Source: Lachnospiraceae bacterium
GTDB taxonomy: Bacteria > Bacillota > Clostridia > Lachnospirales > Lachnospiraceae
DNA length: 64,000 nucleotides
NCBI GenBank assembly: GCA_024682075.1
Contig: JAIKZQ010000042.1
Coordinates: 16,746 to 80,745 of the forward strand
Direction of reading: 5' to 3'
Shown: positions 24,439 to 34,136 of the stretch, in pieces
Layout: the number at the start of each line of letters is the position of its first letter
Numbering within the stretch: the first letter of the stretch is position 1
The notes under the pieces: model-generated
The model's input: the letters and a program-made list of their open reading frames with translations, nothing else
Databases searched by the model: none
Told to the model about the DNA's origin: nothing
Made by a program: the position numbers and the translations under genes

Positions 24439-27400
24439 ATGATGAACCTTGATCTGATAACCGACATAATAATGCTCCTGGCCAATATTCTCGGAATGCT
24501 GGCCTGTTTGTATAACTATATCGAAAAGCCCAAGAAGGGCTGGCTTTTCGGTGCGGCTTATTTCTTTGCGGATCTGCTGAGCGGCTACTATTGGACCACC
24601 TATACACTGGTCATGATGGAAGAGCCCACGGTATCCGAATTCCTTGCCTATTTCGGATGGAATGCGGCATATGTCGTTCTGTTGGTCTCCGTTATCCGGA
24701 TGAGGGATCATGATTCGAAGAAATACTTCCATCCCGTCATGCTCCTTCCGATACCGATCAATCTGGCTCAGTTTTTCATCTATATCCAGTACGGAGGAAT
24801 CTTTAACAATATCTGGCAGGTCGGCTTTACAACGGTCGTTTTGATTTTCTGCTGTCAGTCCATTGCATTTTATTACGTGCAAAAGAAAAAGACCGGCAGC
24901 GCAAAATTCCCGTATTTTCATGCCCTGGCTCTTCTCTATGTCATTTGCCAGTATGTGAGCTGGACTGCTTCATGCTTCGACTGGTACAGTGACTGGCTTA
25001 ATCCGTATTATTATTTTTGTGTCTTCGGATATATCGTGGAAGTGTTCTTTGCCTGGGGCATCAAAAAGGAATACGAAAATTACGGACTTGTCTATTCCGA
25101 GAAAACGCCTTCGGAGATCAGATTCCAGGCTCTTCTTCAGGCGCTTGTGTCAGCCATTGTTTTCGGCGGATGCATAGGCGGGTATTACCTTGCCATCAGG
25201 ATGAAGAGAAGCATGGATGATATCTCGGATGTCATCGAGTTCGATAATTTCATAACCGTGGCACTGTTCATGATTTCCGTGCTTTTGGGACTCCTGATAC
25301 TTCTCGTCATCTATTCGATAACCGTAAGGCACAAGGAAGGCAAGAAGAACGAAGAGCATGTCAAGCTCCGCAGGAGCAAGTTCAACCTTCTTTTTACATT
25401 GCTCATCACGTTCTCACTGATGGTATTTGCGGTCATCTATAATTCCAGGCTTTTCTACGGTGCTTCGGTTCAGAGCATCTACAAGTCAGGAGTGGACAGG
25501 GTCGAGAATCTCTCGGCCGAGCTGGACAATTATCTTACCATCGCCCAGTCCACTCTTAATGTCACCGCGGACACGGTCGACCTGATGCTTGCAAGCGGTG
25601 AGACGCAGACAGTCATCAGGAATTACATTTATGATCAGACGCAGAAGCAGTTCGAGAACTTTGATGAGAATTTTACCGGACTCTATGCCCTTGTCAGGGA
25701 CGAGTACATGGACGGTGACGGCTGGGTGCCTCCCGAAGGATATGATCCGAGGAGCAGGGACTGGTACAAATATGCTCTCGAGGGTGACGGAAGAGTTGTC
25801 ATCGTGCCTCCGTATGTGGACATGCAGACAGGTTCGGTGGTCATAACAATATGCAAGAGGATCCAGACAAGAGCGGAGGATGGTTCTTATAACGTGGTCG
25901 CGCTCGATGTCATAGTCGATCACATACAGGAACTTACGGAAAAAGCCGTGGTGGCAGGGGACGGATATGCCCTGATAGTTAACCGTGACGGGCTGATAGT
26001 TGCCCACCATGACAAGGAAATGTGCGGTGAAAACATCACCCGTGTTTACGGATATGAATTCCGGGATTCTGTTCTTACAGCTACGGATGATGTCGTTGAT
26101 GTCACCATAGACGATGAGGAATACACGCTGTTCCTCAGTAAGGTAATGGATCAGTGGTATGTGATGATCGTCGTCAGCAATACCGATCTGTTTGAGGAAG
26201 CATATTCCCAGCTTGCCGTGAACATCATCGTCTCACTTACGATATTTGCACTCATTTCATTCTTCTATTTCCTCGGATACCGTAATGAACAGGCATACGG
26301 CAAGAAGGTTGAGGAAATGAATGCCGGCAGGCAGAAGCAGGAATATGAGGCTGAAGTCTTAAGACTTGAGAAGCGTTCGGCTGATGAGGCCAACAAGGCA
26401 AAGAGTAACTTCCTTGCCGACATGAGCCATGAGATCAGGACTCCCATAAATGCAATCCTCGGAATGAATGAGATGATCTTAAGGGAGGCGGAAAGTGACG
26501 GCATACGTGAATATGCCGGCAATATCCGGAATTCCGGAAGAAATCTTCTCCAGCTGATAAACAGCATTCTTGATTTCTCCAAGATAGAAGACGGCAAGAT
26601 GGAGATAGTTCCGGTCAGATACAGCCTGAGCTCGCTTCTGACTTATATCGTCAATTCGATCCAGGAACGTGCCGTTGCCAAGAACCTTGAGTTCAAGGTA
26701 AATGTGGATCCGAAGCTTCCTGCGGAACTCTTCGGTGATGACGCCCGCATCAACCAGTGCATTCTGAACCTGCTCACCAATGCGGTCAAATATACCCCGG
26801 AGGGCAGCGTGAGCCTTACCATCTCCGAAAGAAAGAGAACCGAAGACAAGGTCCTTGTCTATGTGGAGGTCGCTGATACCGGGATCGGGATCAAGGAGAG
26901 CGAGATGGGTAAGCTCTTTGAATCCTTTGAAAGGCTTGATGTCATACGTAACCGCACGATCGAAGGTACCGGACTGGGCATGTCCATAACAACCAGGCTT
27001 CTCGACCTCATGGGAAGCGGACTTAATGTAAAGAGCAAGTATGGTGAAGGATCCGTTTTTTCGTTTGAGATCTGGCAGGATATCGAAAGCAGTGAGGCCA
27101 TAGGAGAGTACAAGCTCGGAAGACCGGAAGATGACCAGGTCAAATACACCGAAAGCTTCCATGCACCTAAGGCAAGTATCCTGCTCGTGGACGACACCAG
27201 AATGAACATACTGGTAGTCAGGAACCTTCTCAAGAAGACGGGGCTTGTCATCGACTCCGTGGAAAGCGGCGAAGAGGCCATAAAGCTTGCGGATGAAAAG
27301 GCATATGACCTGATCCTCTTAGACCAGAGAATGCCCGGATTGGACGGAACAGAGACACTTAAGAGGATCAGAGCTCTTGAAAGCGGACTTAATACCGATA

Positions 27401-28005
27401 ACCCCGTGATCTGTCTGACCGCGGATGCGATCAGAGGTGCCAAGGAAAGATATCTTGCCGAGGGCTTCACGGATTATCTTACCAAACCTGTTGAAGGCAA
27501 GATCCTTGAGAAGATGCTGATCCATTATTTGCCTCGTGATAAAGTTGAGATCATATCTGCAGTTGATGAAGCAGATGAGACATCGTCCGGAATGATGGAG
27601 AGACTTGCAAAGGCCGGATTTGATACCGAGCAGGCACTTGTGTTCACTCAGGATGAGGAGTTTTATCAGGAGATACTCGAAAACTTCGTAAGCGAATACG
27701 ATGAGCGTTCGAACAAACTCCGTGAATTGTACAAGGATAAGAAATGGAGTGACTATTCCGTAGTGGTACATGCGCTCAAGAGCAATGCAAGGACGATAGG
27801 AGCCATGGAACTGTCCGAGATCGCACTGACCATGGAAATGGCGACCAAGGAATCTGATGAGGACCTTATCGTGAAGGAACATGATCACACGATGGAGATG
27901 TACGAAAGCACGGTGTCGGTCATTAAGAAGATCCTGAATCTGGACGGGAAAGTATTGGAAGAGAACGATGAAGAGATAATGGAGTTTCCTCCCGACGGAG
28001 ACTGA
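24439..28005 (+). CDS. Hybrid histidine kinase with multi-TM and dCache input, REC and Hpt
   Basis: A 1188-residue protein. About nine membrane helices (residues 5-310) form an N-terminal membrane domain. A further helix precedes an extracellular dCache_1 domain, and a last helix is near 600. HisKA follows (H664, MSHEIRTP), then HATPase (GTGLGMS), a receiver with D962 (LLDQRMPG) and Hpt with H1111 (VHALKSNAR). In the dCache domain Y435, R440, W442, Y443 and D490 fit the published amino-acid-binding signature. The ADDMDC tail of its paralogues is absent; the protein ends in an acidic peptide. Two input modules in one kinase suggest it integrates a membrane signal with an amino acid. It is monocistronic and followed by a strong terminator. 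Confidence 0.93.
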   Translation: MMNLDLITDIIMLLANILGMLACLYNYIEKPKKGWLFGAAYFFADLLSGYYWTTYTLVMMEEPTVSEFLAYFGWNAAYVVLLVSVIRMRDHDSKKYFHPVMLLPIPINLAQFFIYIQYGGIFNNIWQVGFTTVVLIFCCQSIAFYYVQKKKTGSAKFPYFHALALLYVICQYVSWTASCFDWYSDWLNPYYYFCVFGYIVEVFFAWGIKKEYENYGLVYSEKTPSEIRFQALLQALVSAIVFGGCIGGYYLAIRMKRSMDDISDVIEFDNFITVALFMISVLLGLLILLVIYSITVRHKEGKKNEEHVKLRRSKFNLLFTLLITFSLMVFAVIYNSRLFYGASVQSIYKSGVDRVENLSAELDNYLTIAQSTLNVTADTVDLMLASGETQTVIRNYIYDQTQKQFENFDENFTGLYALVRDEYMDGDGWVPPEGYDPRSRDWYKYALEGDGRVVIVPPYVDMQTGSVVITICKRIQTRAEDGSYNVVALDVIVDHIQELTEKAVVAGDGYALIVNRDGLIVAHHDKEMCGENITRVYGYEFRDSVLTATDDVVDVTIDDEEYTLFLSKVMDQWYVMIVVSNTDLFEEAYSQLAVNIIVSLTIFALISFFYFLGYRNEQAYGKKVEEMNAGRQKQEYEAEVLRLEKRSADEANKAKSNFLADMSHEIRTPINAILGMNEMILREAESDGIREYAGNIRNSGRNLLQLINSILDFSKIEDGKMEIVPVRYSLSSLLTYIVNSIQERAVAKNLEFKVNVDPKLPAELFGDDARINQCILNLLTNAVKYTPEGSVSLTISERKRTEDKVLVYVEVADTGIGIKESEMGKLFESFERLDVIRNRTIEGTGLGMSITTRLLDLMGSGLNVKSKYGEGSVFSFEIWQDIESSEAIGEYKLGRPEDDQVKYTESFHAPKASILLVDDTRMNILVVRNLLKKTGLVIDSVESGEEAIKLADEKAYDLILLDQRMPGLDGTETLKRIRALESGLNTDNPVICLTADAIRGAKERYLAEGFTDYLTKPVEGKILEKMLIHYLPRDKVEIISAVDEADETSSGMMERLAKAGFDTEQALVFTQDEEFYQEILENFVSEYDERSNKLRELYKDKKWSDYSVVVHALKSNARTIGAMELSEIALTMEMATKESDEDLIVKEHDHTMEMYESTVSVIKKILNLDGKVLEENDEEIMEFPPDGD

Positions 28006-28065
28006 AGGCTGACGGGATAAAGTCTGAACGAAGGCCGGACTCGGAATGAATGAAGACGTATCGTA

Positions 28066-28102
28066 AAAGCCCCTGCGGTGAATACCGCAGGGGCTTTCAT
28101 AT
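28066..28102. terminator. Bidirectional terminator
   Basis: A perfect 14-bp stem, AAAGCCCCTGCGGT at 28066-28079 with ACCGCAGGGGCTTT at 28084-28097, has a GAAT loop. It can serve the + strand kinase and, read on the minus strand with its TTTTA tail, the solute-binding protein gene. Confidence 0.88.
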
Positions 28103-28165
28103 GTCACATTATTTTCTGACGGGTATTTTTACTTACGGTTAATGCAACTGCCGCATTTTCACATC

Positions 28166-29788
28166 TCAGCTCAGTGCGCTCATGTATCTGTCGTGCTGTG
28201 CCTGCTTGACTTCCGTGACTTCGTCCAGATGCAAAGCTTCAAGTTCGGAGATATACTGATCAAAATCGGTTGTCAGATTCTTGTCTCCCTTGATGAATGC
28301 GATGGCATATGAATCAACGGTTGCCTGGATATCTCCCATGTAAAGGTTTATCGTGTCACTTTCCTTGGTTGTGGAGTAAATATCCGGCCAGGGGTCTCTG
28401 ATATACCGGCGGAGCTGTCTGTTGCTCTCTGCGTGCCATGGAGCAACAAGAATGTCGGTTGCTTCAACGGACTGTGCTGCGGGAAGGACGAATGCCGGGT
28501 TGATTCCGAAGCTCTGAAGCCAGTCATTGTCATTTCCTTGCTCGGTGTATGCCCTGCTTCCGTCGGCATTTACCACGTAGCTTTCGCCTTCAATGCCCCA
28601 CTGATAATACTCCTGACAGTGATCGGACATCGCATAATCGAGGAATTTACATGCAAGCTCGATCTGTGATGATGAAGTGCTGACTCCGAACATTCCCGCA
28701 AGAGAGTTTCTTCCTACATAGAATCCGGTATGCTCTCCGGAAAGAGGCGCTGCTCCGACAAATGCCGTTGCGGCGGTTCCGTCATAGTAGGGCAGGACGT
28801 TTGAGTACATCATTGACATTGCCCAGCTGAAGTCGAATGCAACGCCTGTAAGGTCCTGGGATATGCGGTCAATTACCATGTCGCGGTCGAGTGATTCGAA
28901 ATCTGCCTCGAGAAGACCCTCGGAGTACAGGCTGTTAACGAATTCAAGATATTTCTTGTAATTTTCACTGTCTGCATATGCATAGGTGACGTTGCCTTCA
29001 TCATCTGCCTGGAATCCGCTGACAAGGTCCAGTCCGAATGCGGGACCGAACATATAGGGCAGGAATTCCTTCATGATGCTCATGGGGATTTCGTCGGAAG
29101 CATCTCCGTTTCCGTTCATGTCGTTGTCTCTGAAATATCTGAGCAGTGTCACGAAGTCGTCAAGATTGTCGGGAGCCTTCATGCCGGCTTTGTCGAGCCA
29201 GACCTGATTGTACATGAGACAGGGCTGGTAATCATCCGCAACATTGGTGCCGGGAACGTAGTAAATATGTCCGTCCTCTGCGGTAAGCTCGGCCTTCTCG
29301 ACAGGATTGTCCTTGAGCCACTGAATGAAATTGGGCATATAGTCAAAATACTCATCAAGAGGGACGAAGATTCCCGATTTGATATATACCTGGTTGGGAT
29401 CCGAATCGGGGATCTTGATGATGTCAGCAGTGGTGTTTCCGGATGTGATCACAGGTTCTGCCACAGATGCATATGTATCATAGGGATACAGCTGCCAGTT
29501 CGGGGTTACTCCTGCCTCTTCGAACACTTTGAGAACTATGGGAGCATTGCCTATGTCGACGAAGGAGTAGTTTGATTCCTGCGCCAGGATCGTCAGAGTG
29601 CCTCCTTCAGATGTGATGGGTGCTGTTCCGGTGTAGGTGAAGCCGGAAGAGTCAGCAACCGGTGAAGCGTTTGCGATGGCTGTGTCTATCCTGTTTGCAG
29701 ATCCACCCTGTGAACCCGAGGAACATCCCGCTATCATCGTTCCCGCAAGAACGACCGACAGGATAGAAGCGGTCATTTTTCTTCTCAT
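28166..29788 (-). CDS. Extracellular solute-binding lipoprotein (ABC type), orphan
   Basis: A 540-residue secreted lipoprotein. A signal peptide with lipobox IAGC places the lipid anchor at C22, followed by a serine/glycine linker. The rest resembles the large sugar- or oligosaccharide-binding proteins of family 1 (LptYD-like in Firmicutes), with EIPMSIMKEFLPYMFGP and CKFLDYAMSDHCQEYYQWG. No ABC permease or ATPase gene lies nearby. It starts 37 bases after the stop of a 7TM hybrid kinase with a good site (GGAGG), so the two are probably one operon. It may therefore feed a ligand to that kinase rather than to a transporter, or serve a transporter encoded elsewhere. That pairing is inference. 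Confidence 0.88.
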   Translation of the reverse strand: MRRKMTASILSVVLAGTMIAGCSSGSQGGSANRIDTAIANASPVADSSGFTYTGTAPITSEGGTLTILAQESNYSFVDIGNAPIVLKVFEEAGVTPNWQLYPYDTYASVAEPVITSGNTTADIIKIPDSDPNQVYIKSGIFVPLDEYFDYMPNFIQWLKDNPVEKAELTAEDGHIYYVPGTNVADDYQPCLMYNQVWLDKAGMKAPDNLDDFVTLLRYFRDNDMNGNGDASDEIPMSIMKEFLPYMFGPAFGLDLVSGFQADDEGNVTYAYADSENYKKYLEFVNSLYSEGLLEADFESLDRDMVIDRISQDLTGVAFDFSWAMSMMYSNVLPYYDGTAATAFVGAAPLSGEHTGFYVGRNSLAGMFGVSTSSSQIELACKFLDYAMSDHCQEYYQWGIEGESYVVNADGSRAYTEQGNDNDWLQSFGINPAFVLPAAQSVEATDILVAPWHAESNRQLRRYIRDPWPDIYSTTKESDTINLYMGDIQATVDSYAIAFIKGDKNLTTDFDQYISELEALHLDEVTEVKQAQHDRYMSALS

Positions 29789-29825
29789 TCTTTTTTCCTC
29801 CGTGAATTATATATGGAATAGCCGG

Positions 29826-32800
29826 TCAGTTGATTGAACGGATCTTACCGGTGACTTCAAGACATGCATCGGTATCCATGTCGCTTATGGTCTTTGAAAG
29901 CTGTTTGATCAGATCGGACATTTCACCTTCATATGAGTATGTCTTCAGCTTATCAATCGATTCCTCAAGAGCGTCGAAATCAAGGTCATCGCATGCACTC
30001 TCGATTTGCTGCAGGGCAGCTTCCAGAGTCTCTTTGTCTATGGCGGGGCCTTCTGAGGTCTGCTCCTCTTCGGGATAGAACGGAGCCATTTCATCGAGAA
30101 GTTTTCTGAAATGCTCAAGCAGTTTACCGGTGTCGGACTTTATCGTGTCTATGCTGCCGGCTTTTCCTGCTTTTTCAAGTGCTTCCGCCTCACTTCCGAG
30201 TTCCATTGCACCGATCTGTCTGGAACTGCTCTTGAGAGCGTGGACCTTGATGGTGTAATCCTGCCAGTCTTCGGAATCGTATGCATTCCTGATGGCATCC
30301 AGTTTTTCTTCGCCACACAGATAGTATTCCTTGGCGACCTTTTCAAAAAGAGTAACCGATCCGAGTGCCCTGACTGCGGTGTCCGTGTCGAGTTCGTCTA
30401 TCTTCAGCGTGATTTCTTCGGGAACTTCGGGCTCTGCTGCTTCGTCTGCGGACTTTTCAACTAGTTTTTCGGCAGGCAGCCATTCCCTGAGCTTGGTGGT
30501 GAGTATCCTGACGTCGATGGGCTTTGCTACGAAGTCGTTCATGCCGGCTTCCCTGAAAAGCTTTCTGGCTTCTTCCATTGCATTTGCCGAAAGGGCGATG
30601 ATTACGGGCTTTTCGGGATTACTTCCATTTGCTCTTATGGCCTTTGCCGCATCTACGCCGTCTACTTCCGGCATCATGTGATCCATGAAGATAATGTCAT
30701 AATCTTTGGCGCCTGCCATCTCAATGGCTTTCTTTCCTCCGTCAGCCTTGTCTATCTGAAGCTTTAACGGAGACATGAGGCCTTCGGCTATTGAGAGGTT
30801 GATGTCATTGTCATCAACGACCAGGACTTTAGCTTCGGGAGCGGTGAAGTCAGCGGAGAATATCTTGGTATCCTCGGTTCGCGCGGATTCGTCAAACTTT
30901 TCATTCAGAACCCTGACCATATTCATCGTGGTCGACGGTCTGGTCATTACGTGAACATTGGGCTTGTCAGGCTTAAATTCTGACTTGTACCCGATGAATA
31001 CGATGCAGATTGCATCAGGGTGCGAAGCGAAGAATTCCTTTACGCTGTATGTATAATACTGTTCCTCGATGAAGAAGAATTCTTTTCTGTCGGAAGGAGA
31101 GTAGTTGCTGATGGAGGCACTGACGCTGTACTCGACTCCGAGGTTCTCCATTTCCTTTGCAAACTGCTCGATAATGATAGGGTTGTCACCAACCCCGTAA
31201 GCGAACTTCTTCTCGGAATCTTTGACCTCCATGTCGTTGGTATTATCGATCACCTTAATGGGGATACTGAACCAGAAATCCGAACCTTTGCCGTATTCGC
31301 TGCTTACTCCGATCTGTCCGCCCATGGCATCCACGAGCTTCCGGGAGATTGCAAGACCGAGACCGGTACCTTCCACGGAACGGTTTCTCTTTGAATCAAC
31401 CTGCTGGAAACTTACGAAGAGTTTTTCGAGGTCTTCTTTTCTGATTCCGATGCCGGTATCGACGACGTGGCATGTCATGTTGACCATGTCATTTTCGATG
31501 GGCTCACATTTGATGCTTATGATAACGCTTCCCTCTTTGGTGAACTTGATAGCGTTATTTCCGAGATTGATGAGGATCTGCCTGATCCTCATGGCGTCGG
31601 CATGAAGCTTATGCGGAAGAGGACCGTTCACCAGGAAATAGAATTCAAGCTTTTTGTCAATGACTCTTGTTCCCAGGATATTTGATATGTCGGAAAACTC
31701 ATCAAAGGGAACATAGTCTTCCTCTATGATCTCCATCTTGCCGGATTCAATCTTGGAGTAGTCGAGAATGTCGTTGATTATGTTAAGCAGATTCTTGCCT
31801 GATTTCTGTATCTGGAGCAGGGAATCGAGCTGTTTTGAGGGATCCTTTTCATGCATTGCTATCTCTGCCATGCCGATGACTGCGTTCATGGGAGTGCGGA
31901 TCTCATGGCTCATGTTAGCAAGGAAATCGGACTTCATCCGGCTGGCTTTTTCAAGCTCTTCGTTGGCCTTGGCCATGGCCTTTATCCTGGTGATGGTATT
32001 CGTGTTGTCATGAAGGATGAAGAGGGTTCCTATATGTGCCCCGGCATCGCCCAGTTCCTTGATGGTGACTCTGAAGAAAAACTTCCTGTCATCGTGCATG
32101 TAAGTGATGATGTCTTTCATGTCGGGAATGGATTCTGTATTGTCTTTTATCCATTTTTCCAGCTTCTTTCTGTCACTGAAGCTGTCAACGAGCGCTCCTT
32201 CTATGCTGTTCCGGATCATGTCATTGACATGTATGAGGTCGTTGTAGTTGTCATAAAGAATCAGGCCGTCGCTCATGTCATTGGCAAAGCTGTCGAGGGA
32301 CCATTCCTTTATCCTTGCACGGACATAAGAGATCGTGAAGAACAGACATATGCATGTTGAAATGTTGTACGCAAGTGCCGGAAGCCATTCGGGGAAAGAA
32401 AAATGATATTTCAGGCTCTCCATTATCGCATACAGGACTACTATGGCTTCGAAGACATAATATCTGCTCCTGAAGATCTTATTCGTCTTGACTATGCATA
32501 AGATGAGGAAAATAAAACATGTGAGAAGGGAGATATAATGGCAGATCCTGTATGAACGAAAGCTCATTAGCAGGCCGCTGTTCTTGGAATCCTGAATGGC
32601 AACCCAGAATCCGGTGCGGAAGAATATCTTCTTCTGGAACTGCAGTATGCGCTCTCCCCTTATCTGAAGTACGATGATGTAATTCTGATAAAGGCTGATC
32701 AGGGACTGCATGATCAGGAGAAGACGCCCGCGCTTGCCTATCAGCGTTTTCACGATCATGAATAAAAATGCAGTCGGGATCCATGCGTGGACAAAGTAGT

Positions 32801-32993
32801 AGGGGATGAGGAACTTTGAAGCTTCCTGTGCATTGTTCGCCCCGAGGACAAGGAAACTGATGATGTCGGAACATACCACCAGAAGTGCCATTATCAGATA
32901 GCCGGTGTTTTTTCTTTTGCCTATGGCTCCGTTGATAGCAAAGAGCAAGGATACTATGGCAAGTACTATGAAAATTATTCTTAATGCAAGCAT
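29826..32993 (-). CDS. 7TM hybrid histidine kinase with pseudo-receiver, REC and Hpt
   Basis: A 1055-residue kinase. Seven membrane helices (residues 1-230) form a 7TM sensor. A PAS-like segment follows (DGLILYDNYNDLIHVN, FFFRVTIKELG). HisKA has H363, and the HATPase has DTGIGI and GTGLGLA. A degenerate receiver-like stretch comes next (NVHVMTRPSTT), then a receiver with D771 (FMDHMMPEVD), Hpt H918 (VHALKSSSR) and a tail with DDLDFD that matches the tail of the 1-13 kb kinases. I chose the start at 32993 because GAGGGAACAAC precedes it; a longer frame reaches 33059 without a site. It follows an AraC gene by about 100 bases and precedes a solute-binding protein, so sensing through that protein is plausible. 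Confidence 0.92.
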   Translation of the reverse strand: MLALRIIFIVLAIVSLLFAINGAIGKRKNTGYLIMALLVVCSDIISFLVLGANNAQEASKFLIPYYFVHAWIPTAFLFMIVKTLIGKRGRLLLIMQSLISLYQNYIIVLQIRGERILQFQKKIFFRTGFWVAIQDSKNSGLLMSFRSYRICHYISLLTCFIFLILCIVKTNKIFRSRYYVFEAIVVLYAIMESLKYHFSFPEWLPALAYNISTCICLFFTISYVRARIKEWSLDSFANDMSDGLILYDNYNDLIHVNDMIRNSIEGALVDSFSDRKKLEKWIKDNTESIPDMKDIITYMHDDRKFFFRVTIKELGDAGAHIGTLFILHDNTNTITRIKAMAKANEELEKASRMKSDFLANMSHEIRTPMNAVIGMAEIAMHEKDPSKQLDSLLQIQKSGKNLLNIINDILDYSKIESGKMEIIEEDYVPFDEFSDISNILGTRVIDKKLEFYFLVNGPLPHKLHADAMRIRQILINLGNNAIKFTKEGSVIISIKCEPIENDMVNMTCHVVDTGIGIRKEDLEKLFVSFQQVDSKRNRSVEGTGLGLAISRKLVDAMGGQIGVSSEYGKGSDFWFSIPIKVIDNTNDMEVKDSEKKFAYGVGDNPIIIEQFAKEMENLGVEYSVSASISNYSPSDRKEFFFIEEQYYTYSVKEFFASHPDAICIVFIGYKSEFKPDKPNVHVMTRPSTTMNMVRVLNEKFDESARTEDTKIFSADFTAPEAKVLVVDDNDINLSIAEGLMSPLKLQIDKADGGKKAIEMAGAKDYDIIFMDHMMPEVDGVDAAKAIRANGSNPEKPVIIALSANAMEEARKLFREAGMNDFVAKPIDVRILTTKLREWLPAEKLVEKSADEAAEPEVPEEITLKIDELDTDTAVRALGSVTLFEKVAKEYYLCGEEKLDAIRNAYDSEDWQDYTIKVHALKSSSRQIGAMELGSEAEALEKAGKAGSIDTIKSDTGKLLEHFRKLLDEMAPFYPEEEQTSEGPAIDKETLEAALQQIESACDDLDFDALEESIDKLKTYSYEGEMSDLIKQLSKTISDMDTDACLEVTGKIRSIN

Positions 32994-33094
32994 GTTGTTC
33001 CCTCGTGAGAATGACCCAGTGTCAAAGGAAAGACAGACAGGTGCATAAGTACCACACATTTATTCTATAATAATACCACTTTTTGCCGTTTTTC

Positions 33095-33967
33095 TCATCC
33101 TTTTCGGTACCGGAATTTTTTCGGAGTCATCCCGTATTCTTTGCGAAAACACCTGATCATATGGCTTGCGTCCGCAAATCCGGTTTCCTGCGTGATGGTA
33201 TTTAAATCCTTGGATGTGTCTTTCAGGAGCTGTGCGACTTTTCTGATCCGCATGTATTCAATGTACTGCTTGCAGGATCGGCCGAACATCTTCCTGAATT
33301 TCTTCGCAAATCCCGAATAACTCAGATTGCAGATTGCCGCGAGTTTCTCGACTCTTAAGTCCTCCGCCATGTTCTCGTCTATGTACGCGGGGATTGCTTC
33401 GATGGATAGAGTTTCCTCCATCTGTCCGGCAAGGTTTTCGGGCGACAGTCCTTCCGCCTGCCAGATCCTTATGATGTCGGTGAGTATTATCCTGACTGCG
33501 GAGCTGATGTTGCCCAGGTATCCCGGCTGAGAAGCCTCCATTTCCTTAATTGCGAGGTCCATCATGTATCTGATGTCTGTTTTTGCGACCAGTTTGCGCG
33601 GAAAATGAGCCCTGACGTTCTTGTCTGAAACTGCCATCTTAAACAGGGACATTTCATTCCAGTTCATGCTTCCCGAGGCTGCCGGATCGCTCTGGTTTCC
33701 GGGCTTGAACTTGATGCCGTAATACTCCGCATTATCACTCAGGATCCTTATCGAATGCATGACGGACGGAAGCAGCACGATGACGTCCCCGGGCTTCGCC
33801 TGCACCATTGAGTTGCCGATCTGAAGCTCGATCTCACCCTTGTTCATGATCAGGATCTCCATGAAGTAGTGCCAGTGGAGACCGAAGCTGAAATCTTTCT
33901 CATAATTTCCGGTGAAGCATTCGTATCTGTGATCTATGAGGTCCGAGTATTCAAACTTTTCCGCCAT
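33095..33967 (-). CDS. AraC family transcriptional regulator
   Basis: A 290-residue regulator. The N-terminal cupin domain (FGLHWHYFMEILIM, GDVIVLLPSVMHSI) would bind a small effector. The C-terminal domain has two helix-turn-helix units (VEKLAAICNLSYSGFAKKFR, LNTITQETGFADASHMIRCF) and ends GMTPKKFRYRKG. The start has AGGAG at 7 bases. It lies upstream of the 7TM kinase on the same strand and is divergent from the five-gene dehydrogenase operon on +, so it is a candidate regulator of either. Only 169 bases separate it from the first gene of that operon. Confidence 0.92.
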   Translation of the reverse strand: MAEKFEYSDLIDHRYECFTGNYEKDFSFGLHWHYFMEILIMNKGEIELQIGNSMVQAKPGDVIVLLPSVMHSIRILSDNAEYYGIKFKPGNQSDPAASGSMNWNEMSLFKMAVSDKNVRAHFPRKLVAKTDIRYMMDLAIKEMEASQPGYLGNISSAVRIILTDIIRIWQAEGLSPENLAGQMEETLSIEAIPAYIDENMAEDLRVEKLAAICNLSYSGFAKKFRKMFGRSCKQYIEYMRIRKVAQLLKDTSKDLNTITQETGFADASHMIRCFRKEYGMTPKKFRYRKG

Positions 33968-34136
33968 TTTTTTCTCCTGTTTTCGGTGAAGATTTTTTAT
34001 ATCAAAAAGTATCGATTTATTCTATTTTTGGATGGGTAGATTATACCATGACTGCGTACAAAAGTGCTACATTGACGCTGTAGAGACTGACAGGCTGCAT
34101 CAAAAAGGCAGTAGGCAACAATACGAGGAGGTACTT

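Noticed and set aside
27319..28107. 262-codon minus-strand frame under the end of the 24.4 kb kinase
   Set aside because: It begins in a terminator hairpin and is antisense to the receiver and Hpt domain.
28166..29788. Complete sugar ABC transporter locus
   Set aside because: Only the binding protein is present; the neighbours are a kinase and a terminator, with no permease or ATPase.
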